A DNA stretch of 59,778 nucleotides. It comes from Spirochaetales bacterium. Its GTDB lineage: Bacteria; Spirochaetota; Spirochaetia; JC444; Marispirochaetaceae. Location: the NCBI GenBank assembly GCA_016935695.1, contig JAFGQL010000100.1, forward strand, positions 1 to 59,778, given 5' to 3'. The notes below the pieces were generated by a model, which searched no databases, was not told the origin of the DNA, and was given only the letters and a program-made list of their open reading frames with translations. Position 1 is the first letter of the stretch. Every line of letters begins with the position of its first letter. Shown here piece by piece: positions 1-8,814 of this stretch. The position numbers and the translations under genes are program-made.

Positions 1-1482
1 TTCGGCCAGCTCCAGAAAGTAAGCGCCTGCAGGTAGATTGATGTCTATTCGGGCGTTGTAATCTCCTCCCGAGTCGTCATCTGATGCAATCTCTTCCCCG
101 TCGGTGTTATAAAGGGTCATGATCGTATCTACCGGACCCAGGGTGTACAAACTGACCATGCCTTCTGTCTCTACTGTGAAAGTTACCCAGTCTCTGTCGT
201 TTTCCGGAATAAAGTTGTGGGTGTGTCTGTCTCCCCGCTTGATGGGGCGGGGTTTCAGGATGGAGTTATCGGGCTCCCACTGGTCGGGTTCATAATGCCT
301 GGTACGCAAGTGCAGGCCGTAAGGCCCCTGGGCGTTGTTGATTTCTGTAATTTCCAGGTAGTAGGTGCCTTCATTAATGAGTACTCCTAATCGCGTGTTG
401 TAGTCTTCATCTCCGTCGTCATTGTACCCGATCTGGTTCATTGCATCGTCATACAGGGTTGCCTGGGTGTCATGGTCGCCGCTTGTAGAAAGCTCTATAT
501 AGGAGGCTTCTGTTCCGCTGACGGTGAAGTAAAACCAGTCGTTATCTCCGGCGCTTGTAAAGGCCGTTTCGATATCCTGGCCTCCCGGATCCAGCTGAAG
601 TGCAGTGTCCCGGGTATTGTTCGGCTCCCACTGGTCATATACCGGCTGGGACGGTTCAATGTTCAATGTATAGTTACCGGTAGAACCGTCGTATCCGGTG
701 ATTTTTACCAATAAAGTGGACCCTTGAGAACTGCTCACGGTAACGCTTGAGTTTGTGTCATCACCCATGTCGTCATTTTCTGCAACCAGGCTGCCGCCTT
801 CATCGAAGACCGACATAAAGGTGTCCAGAGAGCCTGTCGTGAAAAGCCGCAGTGCCTCATTGTTCTCCATCTGAAGGACAAACCAGTCTTCGTCTCCCGG
901 GTGGAGGGACCGGCTGATATTGCCTTCTTCGACGGTGACGGCAACGGGCTGTGTCCGGGAATCGCCCTCAAAGGGGTCCGGTGCCACTGAGCCATCGGCT
1001 GAAGCCATGGATTCATCAATGAGAAGACGGGTGATCTCCGGGCTCTTTTCCAGATCGATCCGTATTGAGGCAGCAATGCTCATGTCTTCCAGCATGGTAA
1101 TGTCAGTGTGGATCAGCAAGGTCGCCCCGATATCGGTGATCTCGCCGGATATCCGGAAGTCAGGCGCTCGCTGGGTACGGCCTTCCTGTGAAAGCACCCG
1201 GAGCCGGTTGGCGCTCTTGTCAATTATCTTGTCCTGTAAAAGACGTGCCCATATTCTGCCGAGAGGTACGTCAAATCCTCTGTAAGTGAACGCGGCGAAA
1301 TCGATATAGGCGGCATCCGCAGTTCCACTGCCGAGGTCCAGCTTCTGGAATACCTCGTCGGCGGCCTTTCCGGCACTATGTTCGAGGTCCGGTAAAAGAT
1401 CCTCCTGCTGTGCTGACACCGGAACAACCAGGGCAGATATGAAAATGCAAAGGAATATGATTGTCATTTTTTGGGCGTTCAC
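1..1482 (-). CDS. Secreted FlgO-like protein with PPC repeats (partial, C-terminus off the window)
   Basis: The frame is open from a GTG at 1482 to base 1 with no stop, so 494 codons are visible and the C-terminus lies outside. The GTG has AGAGG six bases upstream; an in-frame ATG at 1467 is the alternative start. Residues 1-25 form a signal peptide ending near VSAQQ. Residues about 30-165 resemble the FlgO/CsgG-like lipoprotein domain (a DKIIDKSANRLRVLS stretch, then a small beta-alpha fold). Three pre-peptidase C-terminal (PPC) beta-sandwich repeats follow, each marked by an acidic D-W motif: GDEDWF near 197, GDNDWFYF near 310 and NDRDWVTF near 426. PPC modules usually sit on secreted proteins, and no catalytic domain is seen in the visible part. 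The function is unknown; export to periplasm or surface is likely. Confidence 0.75.
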   Translation of the reverse strand, partial: MNAQKMTIIFLCIFISALVVPVSAQQEDLLPDLEHSAGKAADEVFQKLDLGSGTADAAYIDFAAFTYRGFDVPLGRIWARLLQDKIIDKSANRLRVLSQEGRTQRAPDFRISGEITDIGATLLIHTDITMLEDMSIAASIRIDLEKSPEITRLLIDESMASADGSVAPDPFEGDSRTQPVAVTVEEGNISRSLHPGDEDWFVLQMENNEALRLFTTGSLDTFMSVFDEGGSLVAENDDMGDDTNSSVTVSSSQGSTLLVKITGYDGSTGNYTLNIEPSQPVYDQWEPNNTRDTALQLDPGGQDIETAFTSAGDNDWFYFTVSGTEASYIELSTSGDHDTQATLYDDAMNQIGYNDDGDEDYNTRLGVLINEGTYYLEITEINNAQGPYGLHLRTRHYEPDQWEPDNSILKPRPIKRGDRHTHNFIPENDRDWVTFTVETEGMVSLYTLGPVDTIMTLYNTDGEEIASDDDSGGDYNARIDINLPAGAYFLELAE

Positions 1483-1502
1483 TCTTTACCTCTTTGTTTT
1501 TT

Positions 1503-1511
1503 TGCTATACT
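1503..1511 (+). promoter_or_regulatory. Extended -10 promoter of the carboxynorspermidine dehydrogenase gene
   Basis: TGCTATACT is a TGn extended -10 followed by a near-consensus hexamer (TATACT, 1506-1511). No convincing -35 is present, as often with extended -10 sites. Transcription would start near 1518 and give a leader of about 124 nt before the ATG at 1642. Confidence 0.45.
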
Positions 1512-1641
1512 AAGACAGATGCCGACGGTGTTTATCATGATACGCCGGTTGTCGGCTGTGTATCTGCGGCTGGCATCTGCATACACCTGTGCTGTAGGCT
1601 AACATTGTCGATCAGCGAATTCAATACCGGGGAGGAAGAAG
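1512..1641 (+). other. Structured 5' leader ahead of the polyamine gene
   Basis: The leader contains two 6-8 bp perfect pairings that cannot nest: CAGATGCC (1516-1523) with GGCATCTG (1572-1579), and GTGTAT (1558-1563) with ATACAC (1581-1586). A local GCCG/CGGC hairpin sits between them. The arrangement would form either a pseudoknot or two alternative folds. It ends in a strong ribosome-binding site, GGGGAGGA, before 1642. It may be a cis-regulatory RNA, but I do not recognise a named riboswitch class. Confidence 0.3.
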
Positions 1642-2844
1642 ATGGCGAGATTAGTAATAATTGGTGCAGGGGGAGTCGGTACTGTCGTTGCCCACAAAGC
1701 CGCCTGTTATTCAAAGGTGTTCACTGACATCCTTCTGGCAAGCCGAACGGTTTCTAAATGTATCACCATAGCCGATAGTGTTAAAAAGAAGACCGGCGTG
1801 GATATCAAGACCGCCGCTGTCGATGCCGAGAACGTGAAAGAACTCTCGGCTTTGTTGAAAGACTTTCAAGCTGATCTGGTCATTAACGTCGCCTTGCCGT
1901 ACCAGGACCTCGCGATCATGGACGCCTGTCTGGAGGCCGGGGTTCATTATCTTGATACCGCCAACTATGAGCCAAAGGACGAGGCGAAATTCGAGTATAA
2001 ATGGCAGTGGGCCTATCGGGAACGTTTTGAGAAAGCCGGACTGACAGCGATACTAGGCTGCGGCTTTGATCCCGGAATGACCGGCGTGTATACCGCGTAC
2101 GCGGCTAAACATCATTTTGACCGTATTGAATACCTGGATATTGTGGACTGCAACGCCGGCGACCACGGCAAAGCCTTCGCGACCAACTTCAACCCCGAGA
2201 TCAATATCCGTGAAGTAACCCAGAAGGGAAAATACTGGAAAGACGGGAACTGGGTCCTTACCGAACCCCATGAAATACACAAACCCCTGACCTATCCGGG
2301 GATAGGACCCAGGGAGTCCTATCTCATCTATCACGAGGAACTGGAATCCCTGGTAAAAAACTTTCCTACCATTCGTCAGGCACGGTTCTGGATGACCTTC
2401 AGCCAGGAATACCTGACCCATCTGCGGGTGATTCAGAATATCGGTATGGCAGGAATCAAACCGGTCATGTACAAGGGCATGGAAATCATTCCCATCCAGT
2501 TTCTCAAGGCCGTGCTTCCCGACCCCGGCGAGCTTGGAGAAAACTACAAAGGCGAAACCTCAATCGGCTGCCGTATCCGGGGCATCAAAAACGGAAAAGA
2601 ACAGACCTGTTACATATGGAACAACTGCCGCCATGAAGACGCCTACCGCGAAACCGGCGCCCAGGGAGTCAGCTACACCACCGGCATCCCCGCCGTCATC
2701 GGCGCCCTCATGTGGGCCCAAAACCTCTGGCGCCGCCCCGGCGTCTACAACGTCGAAGAATTCGACCCCGACCCGTTCATGTCAGAAGTCGCCAGGGCAG
2801 GACTGCCCTGGAATGAAGAGTTTGGGATAGAGTTGGAGCTCTAA
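1642..2844 (+). CDS. Carboxynorspermidine dehydrogenase (saccharopine dehydrogenase family)
   Basis: The 400-residue enzyme is of the Lys1/saccharopine dehydrogenase family and closely fits carboxynorspermidine/carboxyspermidine dehydrogenase. That enzyme reductively condenses aspartate-semialdehyde with a diamine (putrescine or diaminopropane) using NADPH. The N-terminus has a Rossmann motif, IIGAGGVGTVV (residues 5-15). The ALPYQDLAIMDACLEAGVHYLDTANYE region and the GCGFDPGMTGVY segment are typical of this subfamily. Length is normal. GGGGAGGA before the ATG fixes the start. The product is the substrate of NspC, encoded at 9361-10530, so the two enzymes of the pathway are about 6.5 kb apart instead of adjacent. 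A lysine-pathway saccharopine dehydrogenase is less likely given the NspC partner. Confidence 0.88.
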   Translation: MARLVIIGAGGVGTVVAHKAACYSKVFTDILLASRTVSKCITIADSVKKKTGVDIKTAAVDAENVKELSALLKDFQADLVINVALPYQDLAIMDACLEAGVHYLDTANYEPKDEAKFEYKWQWAYRERFEKAGLTAILGCGFDPGMTGVYTAYAAKHHFDRIEYLDIVDCNAGDHGKAFATNFNPEINIREVTQKGKYWKDGNWVLTEPHEIHKPLTYPGIGPRESYLIYHEELESLVKNFPTIRQARFWMTFSQEYLTHLRVIQNIGMAGIKPVMYKGMEIIPIQFLKAVLPDPGELGENYKGETSIGCRIRGIKNGKEQTCYIWNNCRHEDAYRETGAQGVSYTTGIPAVIGALMWAQNLWRRPGVYNVEEFDPDPFMSEVARAGLPWNEEFGIELEL

Positions 2845-2870
2845 GGAAAATGCTGCGACTTCCCGGTAGC

Positions 2871-2885
2871 CCCGGCTAAGCCGGG
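2871..2885. terminator. GC hairpin between convergent genes
   Basis: CCCGGC-TAA-GCCGGG forms a six-pair stem with a three-base loop between the convergent stops at 2844 and 2894. There is no T-tract on either strand, so termination activity is uncertain. Confidence 0.35.
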
Positions 2886-2893
2886 TCGGACTA

Positions 2894-3703
2894 TTACAAC
2901 AGCCCGCTCTTCAAGGCCCCGAAAACCTTTTTTATCATTCCCGAAGCGTAAGCCGCCGGGTTTTTCCGAATTTCTGCCTCTTCTTCGGCTATCTTGTAGA
3001 ACAGACCATCAAGGGCGCGGTTGGTGGCGTAGGAGGAAAGGTCGACGGTAACCTTCGGCATCGGCTCTTTTTTACCTAACGCTTTTGCTGTGGTGTTCGG
3101 TATGGTTCCGGCCCGGTTGTAGGCACTGGACAGAGTTTCCCAGGATTTCTTTGCAGAAATGTTGGCCACGAGTGGACGGCCGAGGGCCGTATCAACCTTA
3201 GGGCGGTACAAATTGAACAGACGTTCCCGTGTTTTTGATTCCAGGTAATCTGTGGCGGCGCTGTTGCCTCCCTTTACGATCGCTATACCGTCGGCGATGG
3301 TCATTGAAGTGATGGTATCGACGAAAATGGGAACCACATCCTTTGCCGCTTCTTCTGCGGCCCGGTTCAGCCGGAGTACTACGTCGTCTATGAGTTTCCG
3401 GCCCTGGGGAATTTTACTGATGGCGTCCATCATCGGTTTTGCTTCCGGCGGCAGCAGTATTTTCAATACAGCGCTGCCGAAGTAACCGTCTGTCCGGGAA
3501 AGCTGGCGGCTTGCGCTGCTTATTCCTTCTTTCAATGCGTCCTTCAATGCCTGGACTGCCTCTGCATTGGTTACCCTGTTTGTTCCCTGACCGGATAGTG
3601 CAGTTTCCGCCACCGAGGTGAGGGTGGTGAGGCAGGAAACGAAGGTGAGCAAGGCAACGGCGCTCAATATCAGCAGGTATCTTGCTGGTTTTGTTTTTTT
3701 CAT
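2894..3703 (-). CDS. DUF4197 family lipoprotein
   Basis: This is a 269-residue protein with a lipoprotein-type signal (ALLTFVSC, acylation at the Cys near residue 24). The rest matches DUF4197: an N-terminal LKDALKEGISSAS segment, DGYFGSAVLKILLP, an RLNRAAEEAAKDVVPIF helix, and the conserved ITSMTIADGIAIVKGG then AATDYL. DUF4197 proteins are periplasmic, helical and of unknown function. The start is well placed, with AAGGAG eight bases ahead of the ATG. It is convergent with the dehydrogenase gene and downstream of the Cache/DUF294 gene on the same strand, with a 157-base gap. No partner suggests a role. Confidence 0.85.
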   Translation of the reverse strand: MKKTKPARYLLILSAVALLTFVSCLTTLTSVAETALSGQGTNRVTNAEAVQALKDALKEGISSASRQLSRTDGYFGSAVLKILLPPEAKPMMDAISKIPQGRKLIDDVVLRLNRAAEEAAKDVVPIFVDTITSMTIADGIAIVKGGNSAATDYLESKTRERLFNLYRPKVDTALGRPLVANISAKKSWETLSSAYNRAGTIPNTTAKALGKKEPMPKVTVDLSSYATNRALDGLFYKIAEEEAEIRKNPAAYASGMIKKVFGALKSGLL

Positions 3704-3860
3704 GGAATTTCTCCTTATGGCGGCAGAAGTCTTTAGTTAATGCCTCTTAAGAGTGTACTTCATTATGAACTGATTGTCTTTCCTGGCATGGGCGGCGTGC
3801 AGGTTCGTTCGCACAGCAAGGTTTCTCGGAATTTTGCCTGATGGATGTTGTTCAGTACTC

Positions 3861-6440
3861 TCAGAATATCTGCCCCAGGAAATCGTACCGCGCTTTTGCA
3901 AGCAACCCTTCAACGGATTCTGTCGCCTGCCGGAGGATTTGCCTCTCCTGGTCGGATAATCCGATTACAGGTATGCAGTCATCCATTTTCGTAAGGTTTC
4001 TGAAGGATTCGAGCTGACGGGCGAATCGCAGGTCCCACAATTGTTCGAAAGAGGCGTGGATGTCCCTGTACATTTCATCTTTTAATACACTCCGTTCACG
4101 GAGTGCGTTCAGGCGGTCAATTGTTCCGCAAGGCTCAATACCTTCCCGTACTGCATACAGCCGTACTGTCGATTCAATAATCCGTAAAAGGTCCTTTATA
4201 TTTATCCGGGATTCGCCGTCCGTTTGTTTAGACCCTGCAACGCCGAACAGGGGCCTGGATATGCCGGATTGCAGGACGCTGTTCGCCAGAGCCTGGATGA
4301 AGGAAGGATTGTTTTTGGCGCATGCAAGGAAATCTGCCTTCACGGACATTGCCAGGTCAGAGGATTCGTTGTACATATCTGCACACACCTGTGCCTCCAG
4401 GAGGGATTTACCGCCGAAGTTATCCATCCAAAACTCTGTTTTCCGGCGCCATTGTTCCAGCGACAGACACCAGCCGGGGTTTGAAGCCTGGATCCCTCCG
4501 GGGCAGTAATCAAAACCGCCGGTTTTCAGCTTTGCGCAGACCTTTACGGCCAATTCAAGATAATAACGTTTCAATTCCTTCTTATTGTTTTCACCTTCTG
4601 TCTCAAGGTAGACAAGAGCATTGTCCTGGTCCGAGAAAAACGTCATCTCGCCGCGCGCGTTGCTTCCCATATGCAGGAATGCGAAGTTTTTCTCTCCTGT
4701 GAAGGCTGCATACTTTTGGTCAAGCTCAGGTTTGATGATCGTAATCAGGGTGTCTGTGACTGCATAGTAGCAATTCATGATGGCGCCGCGTTTCTGTGCC
4801 GCGGACATGCAGTTTCCGGATAGTATTACCGCCGGCAGCCTTTGCAGGGACAGCATGCAATGTCCAGGGTTTTTACTCGCACGAATGTCAGTGAGGATGT
4901 GTTCAACCGAGTCTTCTACTTTTTGTGAAGCGTCCAGTATTATCGAATGCTGGTACTGCTGAATATTTCTGACGGTAATCAGATATGCAACTGTGTCGGA
5001 GAGAAACACTTTTGAGACTTTTGCATTTACATCGAAAGCCGTTCCGTTCCGCGATCTGAGCTGCAATTGCAGCCAGAACATATCGGGTTTTCTGCCGCAC
5101 ATGTCATGCAGTGCTTCCATGGACAGGGTGCCGCTTTGTGCAGCGATTATTTCCTGAATATTTTTTCCCCTGAGTTCCTGCTCGCCCATGTCGAGCATCT
5201 GCTGTACTCTGGTATTGGAATAGGTAACAGCTTTGTCGACAACAAGGATGTAGCCTTCATTGGCTGTCTCCACCAACGATCTGTAACGCAATTTAGCTTC
5301 CTTGAGAGCCGCCTCGGCCCTACGCCTTCTGTGCTCTATGGATCTTCCCTGAATAATGATGAAGCTCATGAAGATGAGGAGAATTACTAAAAGCAGGATT
5401 GATACAATGATAAGGCTCCGTGTAATGGCGTTCATTTCCACTTCTATATCGTTGATATACACACCGGTCCCTAGAATCCACTTCCATTCGGGTATGTCTA
5501 CCACATAGGAGAGTTTAAGTGCGCTGGTGTCGGGATTATCCATCCATTGCCAGTAGTATTGAAGGAATCCCTCACCCTTTTCCGCTACAAGTTCTACGGC
5601 TTCGCGGAACAGATATTTACCGCTTTTGTCTTCATGGTCTCGGTAGTTGGTAAGGTCTGACCCGATCAGTTCAGGCCGGTAGGGATGCATGACCATGTGG
5701 GGGTGGTAGTCGATGATCCAGAAGTAATCCTTTGCCTGTACACCATAGCGGATTTTTGAAAGCTCGCTGATCGCGTGCATCTGAGCGCTTTGAACATCCA
5801 TTTCCCGGGCTGATGTCTGTTCAATGTAATAGCGTATGACGCTCACTCCTGTTTTTGCAAGTTCCTGAATCAGTTCCCTTTTATCGTCAATCATTACCGA
5901 ATGGATTTTTGGAACAATGACGATGAAAATGAAGATCACAAACAGGAGTACCGTGAGTGCAGTCGGCAGCATGATGCGCAACCAGAATCCATAATCGCCG
6001 GGCATTCGCTCACGCTGTGTCCTGTAGGCCTTGTCGGCGAAATACTCCTCCAGCTGGTCGACACCAAAGAGCTGTTTCTCTTCGGATTCCTTTATTTCGG
6101 GACTACCCTGGTGGTATTTTGAGAGGAATCCCGGATCGCTGAAATCCGTTCTTTCGGGGACATAGCCCTGATAGTCGTCTTTCAGATGCATGCGGAACAC
6201 CTTTTCGATTGTCTCCTCCTGATAGGTGTTTTTGAATTCATCAAGGGCATCCTGTAAGGCCTCGATACAGTGGCGGTGACGACGATGGTCATAGGGGTTG
6301 AAATTCCCCCGAGCGGAACGTGTTTCCATGAACTGGCGGAAGCTTTCTTTGTCAAAGTACCCATCAATCCACTTGTGGATGTCCTCCGCAGCGATGCCCA
6401 AAAGCTGTTTGGTACGGGATATATGCTCCTGAATATCCAT
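3861..6440 (-). CDS. Membrane sensor: Cache, PAS and DUF294 nucleotidyltransferase domains
   Basis: The protein has 859 residues. Residues 1-150 are a soluble region with an HRRHRH cluster (52-57). TM1 spans about 154-177. A single Cache sensor domain follows at about 185-335, with the typical KDYFWIIDYHPHMVMHP segment, and TM2 spans 341-363. A PAS domain lies at about 385-500. The C-terminus is a DUF294-type nucleotidyltransferase with GSNARGEM then SDQDNAL near residue 600, the GSxAR-E-SDxD metal/nucleotide signature, and then the DUF294 substrate-binding helical domain. DUF294 proteins are often encoded beside acetate symporters, as here (6533-8727), and are thought to regulate them. A transmembrane Cache/PAS front end replaces the usual CBS domains. 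No Shine-Dalgarno is seen; TATAAT ends six bases before the ATG. Substrate and ligand are unknown. Confidence 0.82.
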   Translation of the reverse strand: MDIQEHISRTKQLLGIAAEDIHKWIDGYFDKESFRQFMETRSARGNFNPYDHRRHRHCIEALQDALDEFKNTYQEETIEKVFRMHLKDDYQGYVPERTDFSDPGFLSKYHQGSPEIKESEEKQLFGVDQLEEYFADKAYRTQRERMPGDYGFWLRIMLPTALTVLLFVIFIFIVIVPKIHSVMIDDKRELIQELAKTGVSVIRYYIEQTSAREMDVQSAQMHAISELSKIRYGVQAKDYFWIIDYHPHMVMHPYRPELIGSDLTNYRDHEDKSGKYLFREAVELVAEKGEGFLQYYWQWMDNPDTSALKLSYVVDIPEWKWILGTGVYINDIEVEMNAITRSLIIVSILLLVILLIFMSFIIIQGRSIEHRRRRAEAALKEAKLRYRSLVETANEGYILVVDKAVTYSNTRVQQMLDMGEQELRGKNIQEIIAAQSGTLSMEALHDMCGRKPDMFWLQLQLRSRNGTAFDVNAKVSKVFLSDTVAYLITVRNIQQYQHSIILDASQKVEDSVEHILTDIRASKNPGHCMLSLQRLPAVILSGNCMSAAQKRGAIMNCYYAVTDTLITIIKPELDQKYAAFTGEKNFAFLHMGSNARGEMTFFSDQDNALVYLETEGENNKKELKRYYLELAVKVCAKLKTGGFDYCPGGIQASNPGWCLSLEQWRRKTEFWMDNFGGKSLLEAQVCADMYNESSDLAMSVKADFLACAKNNPSFIQALANSVLQSGISRPLFGVAGSKQTDGESRINIKDLLRIIESTVRLYAVREGIEPCGTIDRLNALRERSVLKDEMYRDIHASFEQLWDLRFARQLESFRNLTKMDDCIPVIGLSDQERQILRQATESVEGLLAKARYDFLGQIF

Positions 6441-6445
6441 ACCGC

Positions 6446-6451
6446 ATTATA
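6446..6451 (-). promoter_or_regulatory. -10 element, leaderless start of the Cache-DUF294 gene
   Basis: A perfect TATAAT on the minus strand lies five bases upstream of the ATG at 6440. The -35 region is poor. With normal spacing, transcription would begin at or within a base or two of the start codon. Confidence 0.4.
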
Positions 6452-6492
6452 CGTCATTTTTGCTTTCATAAGGGGCAGAAAGAGAAAAGTGG

Positions 6493-6526
6493 AAAAAGTC
6501 CTGTCTGCAGTTTTGCAGGCAGGACT
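6493..6526 (-). terminator. Intrinsic terminator after the symporter gene
   Basis: On the minus strand, AGTCCTG (6520-6526) pairs with CAGGACT (6497-6503), extended inward by CTGCA/TGCAG around an AAAC loop and followed by a run of T (6493-6497). It lies seven bases beyond the symporter stop and separates that operon from the DUF294 gene. Confidence 0.85.
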
Positions 6527-6532
6527 GGCAAG

Positions 6533-8437
6533 TCAGGAGGTTTTTTGTTTTTGGGTGAGCAGGGACCCGATGATCAGTGCGGCAAAACTGATGGGGATGG
6601 AAATGATCGCGGGATTATCAAGGGCCCAGAATGCACTGTCTGCCGGCAGACCGTAGCGCTCAAACATGCTGGGCGACAGCAGGATGATGAGAAGGGCAGA
6701 CAGCATCCCTGTGCCCACCGAGGCGACAATGCCTTTTGCGGTTGTTTTTTTCCAGAACAGCATCATGATGATTGCCGGGAAATTTGCCGATGCGGCAATG
6801 GAGAACGCCCAGCCGACGAGGAATGACACATTCATTCCTTTGAATATGATGCCCAGGAAAATGGCGATTACCCCTACGGAAATGGCTGAGGTTTTTCCTA
6901 TGACTACCCGCGCTTTGTCGCTGATGTCTTTAGATGGAAAAAGGCTCGCTGCAAGGTCATGGGCCACTGCGCCGGCAGCTGCGACTATAAGTCCTGATAC
7001 CGTACCGAGTACCGTCGCGAAGGCTATGGCGGAAATGATTGCGAACAGGAAGATGCCAAAGGCCTTTGCCAAAAGCGGCGCGCTCATGTTTGAACTCTGG
7101 ACATCCAGGACTCCGTTTACCATGGCTCCCAATCCAATGTACATGGTCAGGATGTAAAAGAAACCGATGGCGACGATAGCCAGAATGGTCGATTTTCGTG
7201 CGTCCCTCGGGCTGGGTACGGTGTAATAACGGATGAGTACATGAGGCAGTGCTGAAGTACCAAAGAACAGGGCAAGCATGAGGGATACGAAATCCATTTT
7301 GGAAGTGATGGTAGAGCCCTTGTCCACCTTGAATTTCAGACCGGGCCTCATGATTTTTTTTCCGGAAATCGGAGACTGGTACCACAGGGAAACGGAATCC
7401 TGCCCGTTGCTGAAGCTGGCCGAATTGAACAACACTACTTCGCTTTCCTCGAGGGTTGAAAGGAATTTGAACGGACCCAGGGGGCCGGTTTTGTCGATTT
7501 CCTTTCCGTCGACGATGATCCGGCTTAAATGACCGACCTGGAAAAAGGCTTCCTTTTCCTTTGGCTCGCCGTTGTAGAGTACGGAACCATCGGTGGTTTT
7601 TGTGATGCTCAGTGCTTCATTCAGGTATGAATTGTTTCCGGCTGTTTCAAGGGAAAACCATCTTCTGACGCCGGACTTTTCAAGCTGGACGAATGTGCCT
7701 GCTTTTGTCTGCTGCTGGCTTGTAACAGTCCAGGACGTATCCGCAATGGCTGTAACCGAATTGTCCTCCACGGTAGCTTCGATTTGGATGAAGTCGTGGT
7801 ATGTTTCCCCGGGTTTGAGGGACAGGCCTTTGTTAAGGATCGCGAACACCAGAATGGTTGAAAATACGATCAGAAGCGCACCCTTGATGAACTGCACATA
7901 GGTTGTCGATTTCATGCCTGCGGTGGCTACTATGAATATGACGATGCTGCCCACCATGATGACCCCGACGTAATGGGGAAACCCGAGGAGCGGAGTCACC
8001 AGGGCGCCTGCTCCGACCATCTGCGGAATCAGGTAGAAAATGGAAACCACCAGAGTGCTTATTCCCGCCATAAGCCGAATGCCGCGGTAGTTGTATTTTG
8101 AATCCAGTGCGTCTGCAAAGGTGTATTTCCCGAGGCGTTTAAGCGGTTCAGCGACTACAAAGAGGGCGACAATCCAGCCGGCGAGGTATCCGATGGAATA
8201 CAGGAAGCCGTCGTAACCGGCGACTGCGATCATGCCGCAGATCCCCAGGAACGATGCGGCGGAAAGATAATCCCCCGCAAAGGCTATTCCGTTAACCGAC
8301 CAGGGGATGGTTCCCCCTGCCGCGAAATATCCCTTCGATGAACCTGACTGCCGGGCAAAGAAAACGGAAATGGCGAGAACTGTTATGACAATGACAGAGA
8401 ATAACAGGATCGCGAGGATTGACGGGGTGTAAATCAT
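6533..8437 (-). CDS. ActP-like sodium:solute (acetate) symporter with a large loop insertion
   Basis: This is a 634-residue sodium:solute symporter (SSS family). The first segment carries ARQSGSSKGYFAAGGTIPWSVNGIAFAGDYLSAASFLG, the cation-site helix typical of ActP-type acetate/monocarboxylate permeases. QMVGAGALVTPLLGFPHYVGV follows, and later SALPHVLIRYYTVPSPRDAR, which is also ActP-like. Residues about 205-375 form a hydrophilic, beta-rich insertion between membrane helices, so the protein is longer than E. coli ActP (about 550). The start overlaps the upstream DUF485 gene by four bases (ATGA), so the two are translationally coupled. A terminator at 6493-6526 closes the transcript. Acetate is the likely substrate, but other short carboxylates cannot be excluded. 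Confidence 0.85.
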   Translation of the reverse strand: MIYTPSILAILLFSVIVITVLAISVFFARQSGSSKGYFAAGGTIPWSVNGIAFAGDYLSAASFLGICGMIAVAGYDGFLYSIGYLAGWIVALFVVAEPLKRLGKYTFADALDSKYNYRGIRLMAGISTLVVSIFYLIPQMVGAGALVTPLLGFPHYVGVIMVGSIVIFIVATAGMKSTTYVQFIKGALLIVFSTILVFAILNKGLSLKPGETYHDFIQIEATVEDNSVTAIADTSWTVTSQQQTKAGTFVQLEKSGVRRWFSLETAGNNSYLNEALSITKTTDGSVLYNGEPKEKEAFFQVGHLSRIIVDGKEIDKTGPLGPFKFLSTLEESEVVLFNSASFSNGQDSVSLWYQSPISGKKIMRPGLKFKVDKGSTITSKMDFVSLMLALFFGTSALPHVLIRYYTVPSPRDARKSTILAIVAIGFFYILTMYIGLGAMVNGVLDVQSSNMSAPLLAKAFGIFLFAIISAIAFATVLGTVSGLIVAAAGAVAHDLAASLFPSKDISDKARVVIGKTSAISVGVIAIFLGIIFKGMNVSFLVGWAFSIAASANFPAIIMMLFWKKTTAKGIVASVGTGMLSALLIILLSPSMFERYGLPADSAFWALDNPAIISIPISFAALIIGSLLTQKQKTS

Positions 8438-8727
8438 GATACTCCTCCGTCAGTTCCGGTGTTCTTCAGCTCTTCCTCTTTTTTTGTGCAGACGCTGTTA
8501 TAGACAAGCCCAAGCACAATGGCGAGCAGGATGAGTCCGAATCCATAGGTTACTGCAAGATTGAGACCGAAAATAATTCTTGTCTCCATGAATGTCGGAA
8601 TAAACGTGTTGATGATGACGAAACCCGCATATATGATGCCGTAAATAATGAACAGCTTCACGCCTAAGCGTGTTTTGTATTCCGATGCCGGATCGTCTTC
8701 ATGTTCGACCGCTGGTCCGTGGTCCAT
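8434..8727 (-). CDS. DUF485 family membrane subunit of the symporter
   Basis: This 97-residue protein has two hydrophobic helices: KLFIIYGIIYAGFVIINTF, then the AVTYGFGLILLAIVLGLVYN region. This is the DUF485 pattern of small proteins encoded immediately before ActP-type symporters. I start it at the ATG at 8727 because AAGGGGG lies nine bases upstream. An in-frame ATG at 8772 would add 15 residues but has no ribosome-binding site, and a TACAAT hexamer lies between the two. Coupling to the symporter by a 4-base overlap supports a shared complex. Confidence 0.75.
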   Translation of the reverse strand: MDHGPAVEHEDDPASEYKTRLGVKLFIIYGIIYAGFVIINTFIPTFMETRIIFGLNLAVTYGFGLILLAIVLGLVYNSVCTKKEEELKNTGTDGGVS

Positions 8728-8814
8728 TGGCTCAAGCCCCCTTATAAAAAAATGGTGGCCCAATTGTAGCATGCTTTGTCACAAACACCTAAAGGTATTT
8801 ATACAAGGAGGGGA

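Noticed and set aside
1-1482. Several short frames on both strands suggesting a decayed region.
   Set aside because: The minus strand is open from 1482 to base 1 with clear repeated domains; the short frames are shadows of one partial gene.
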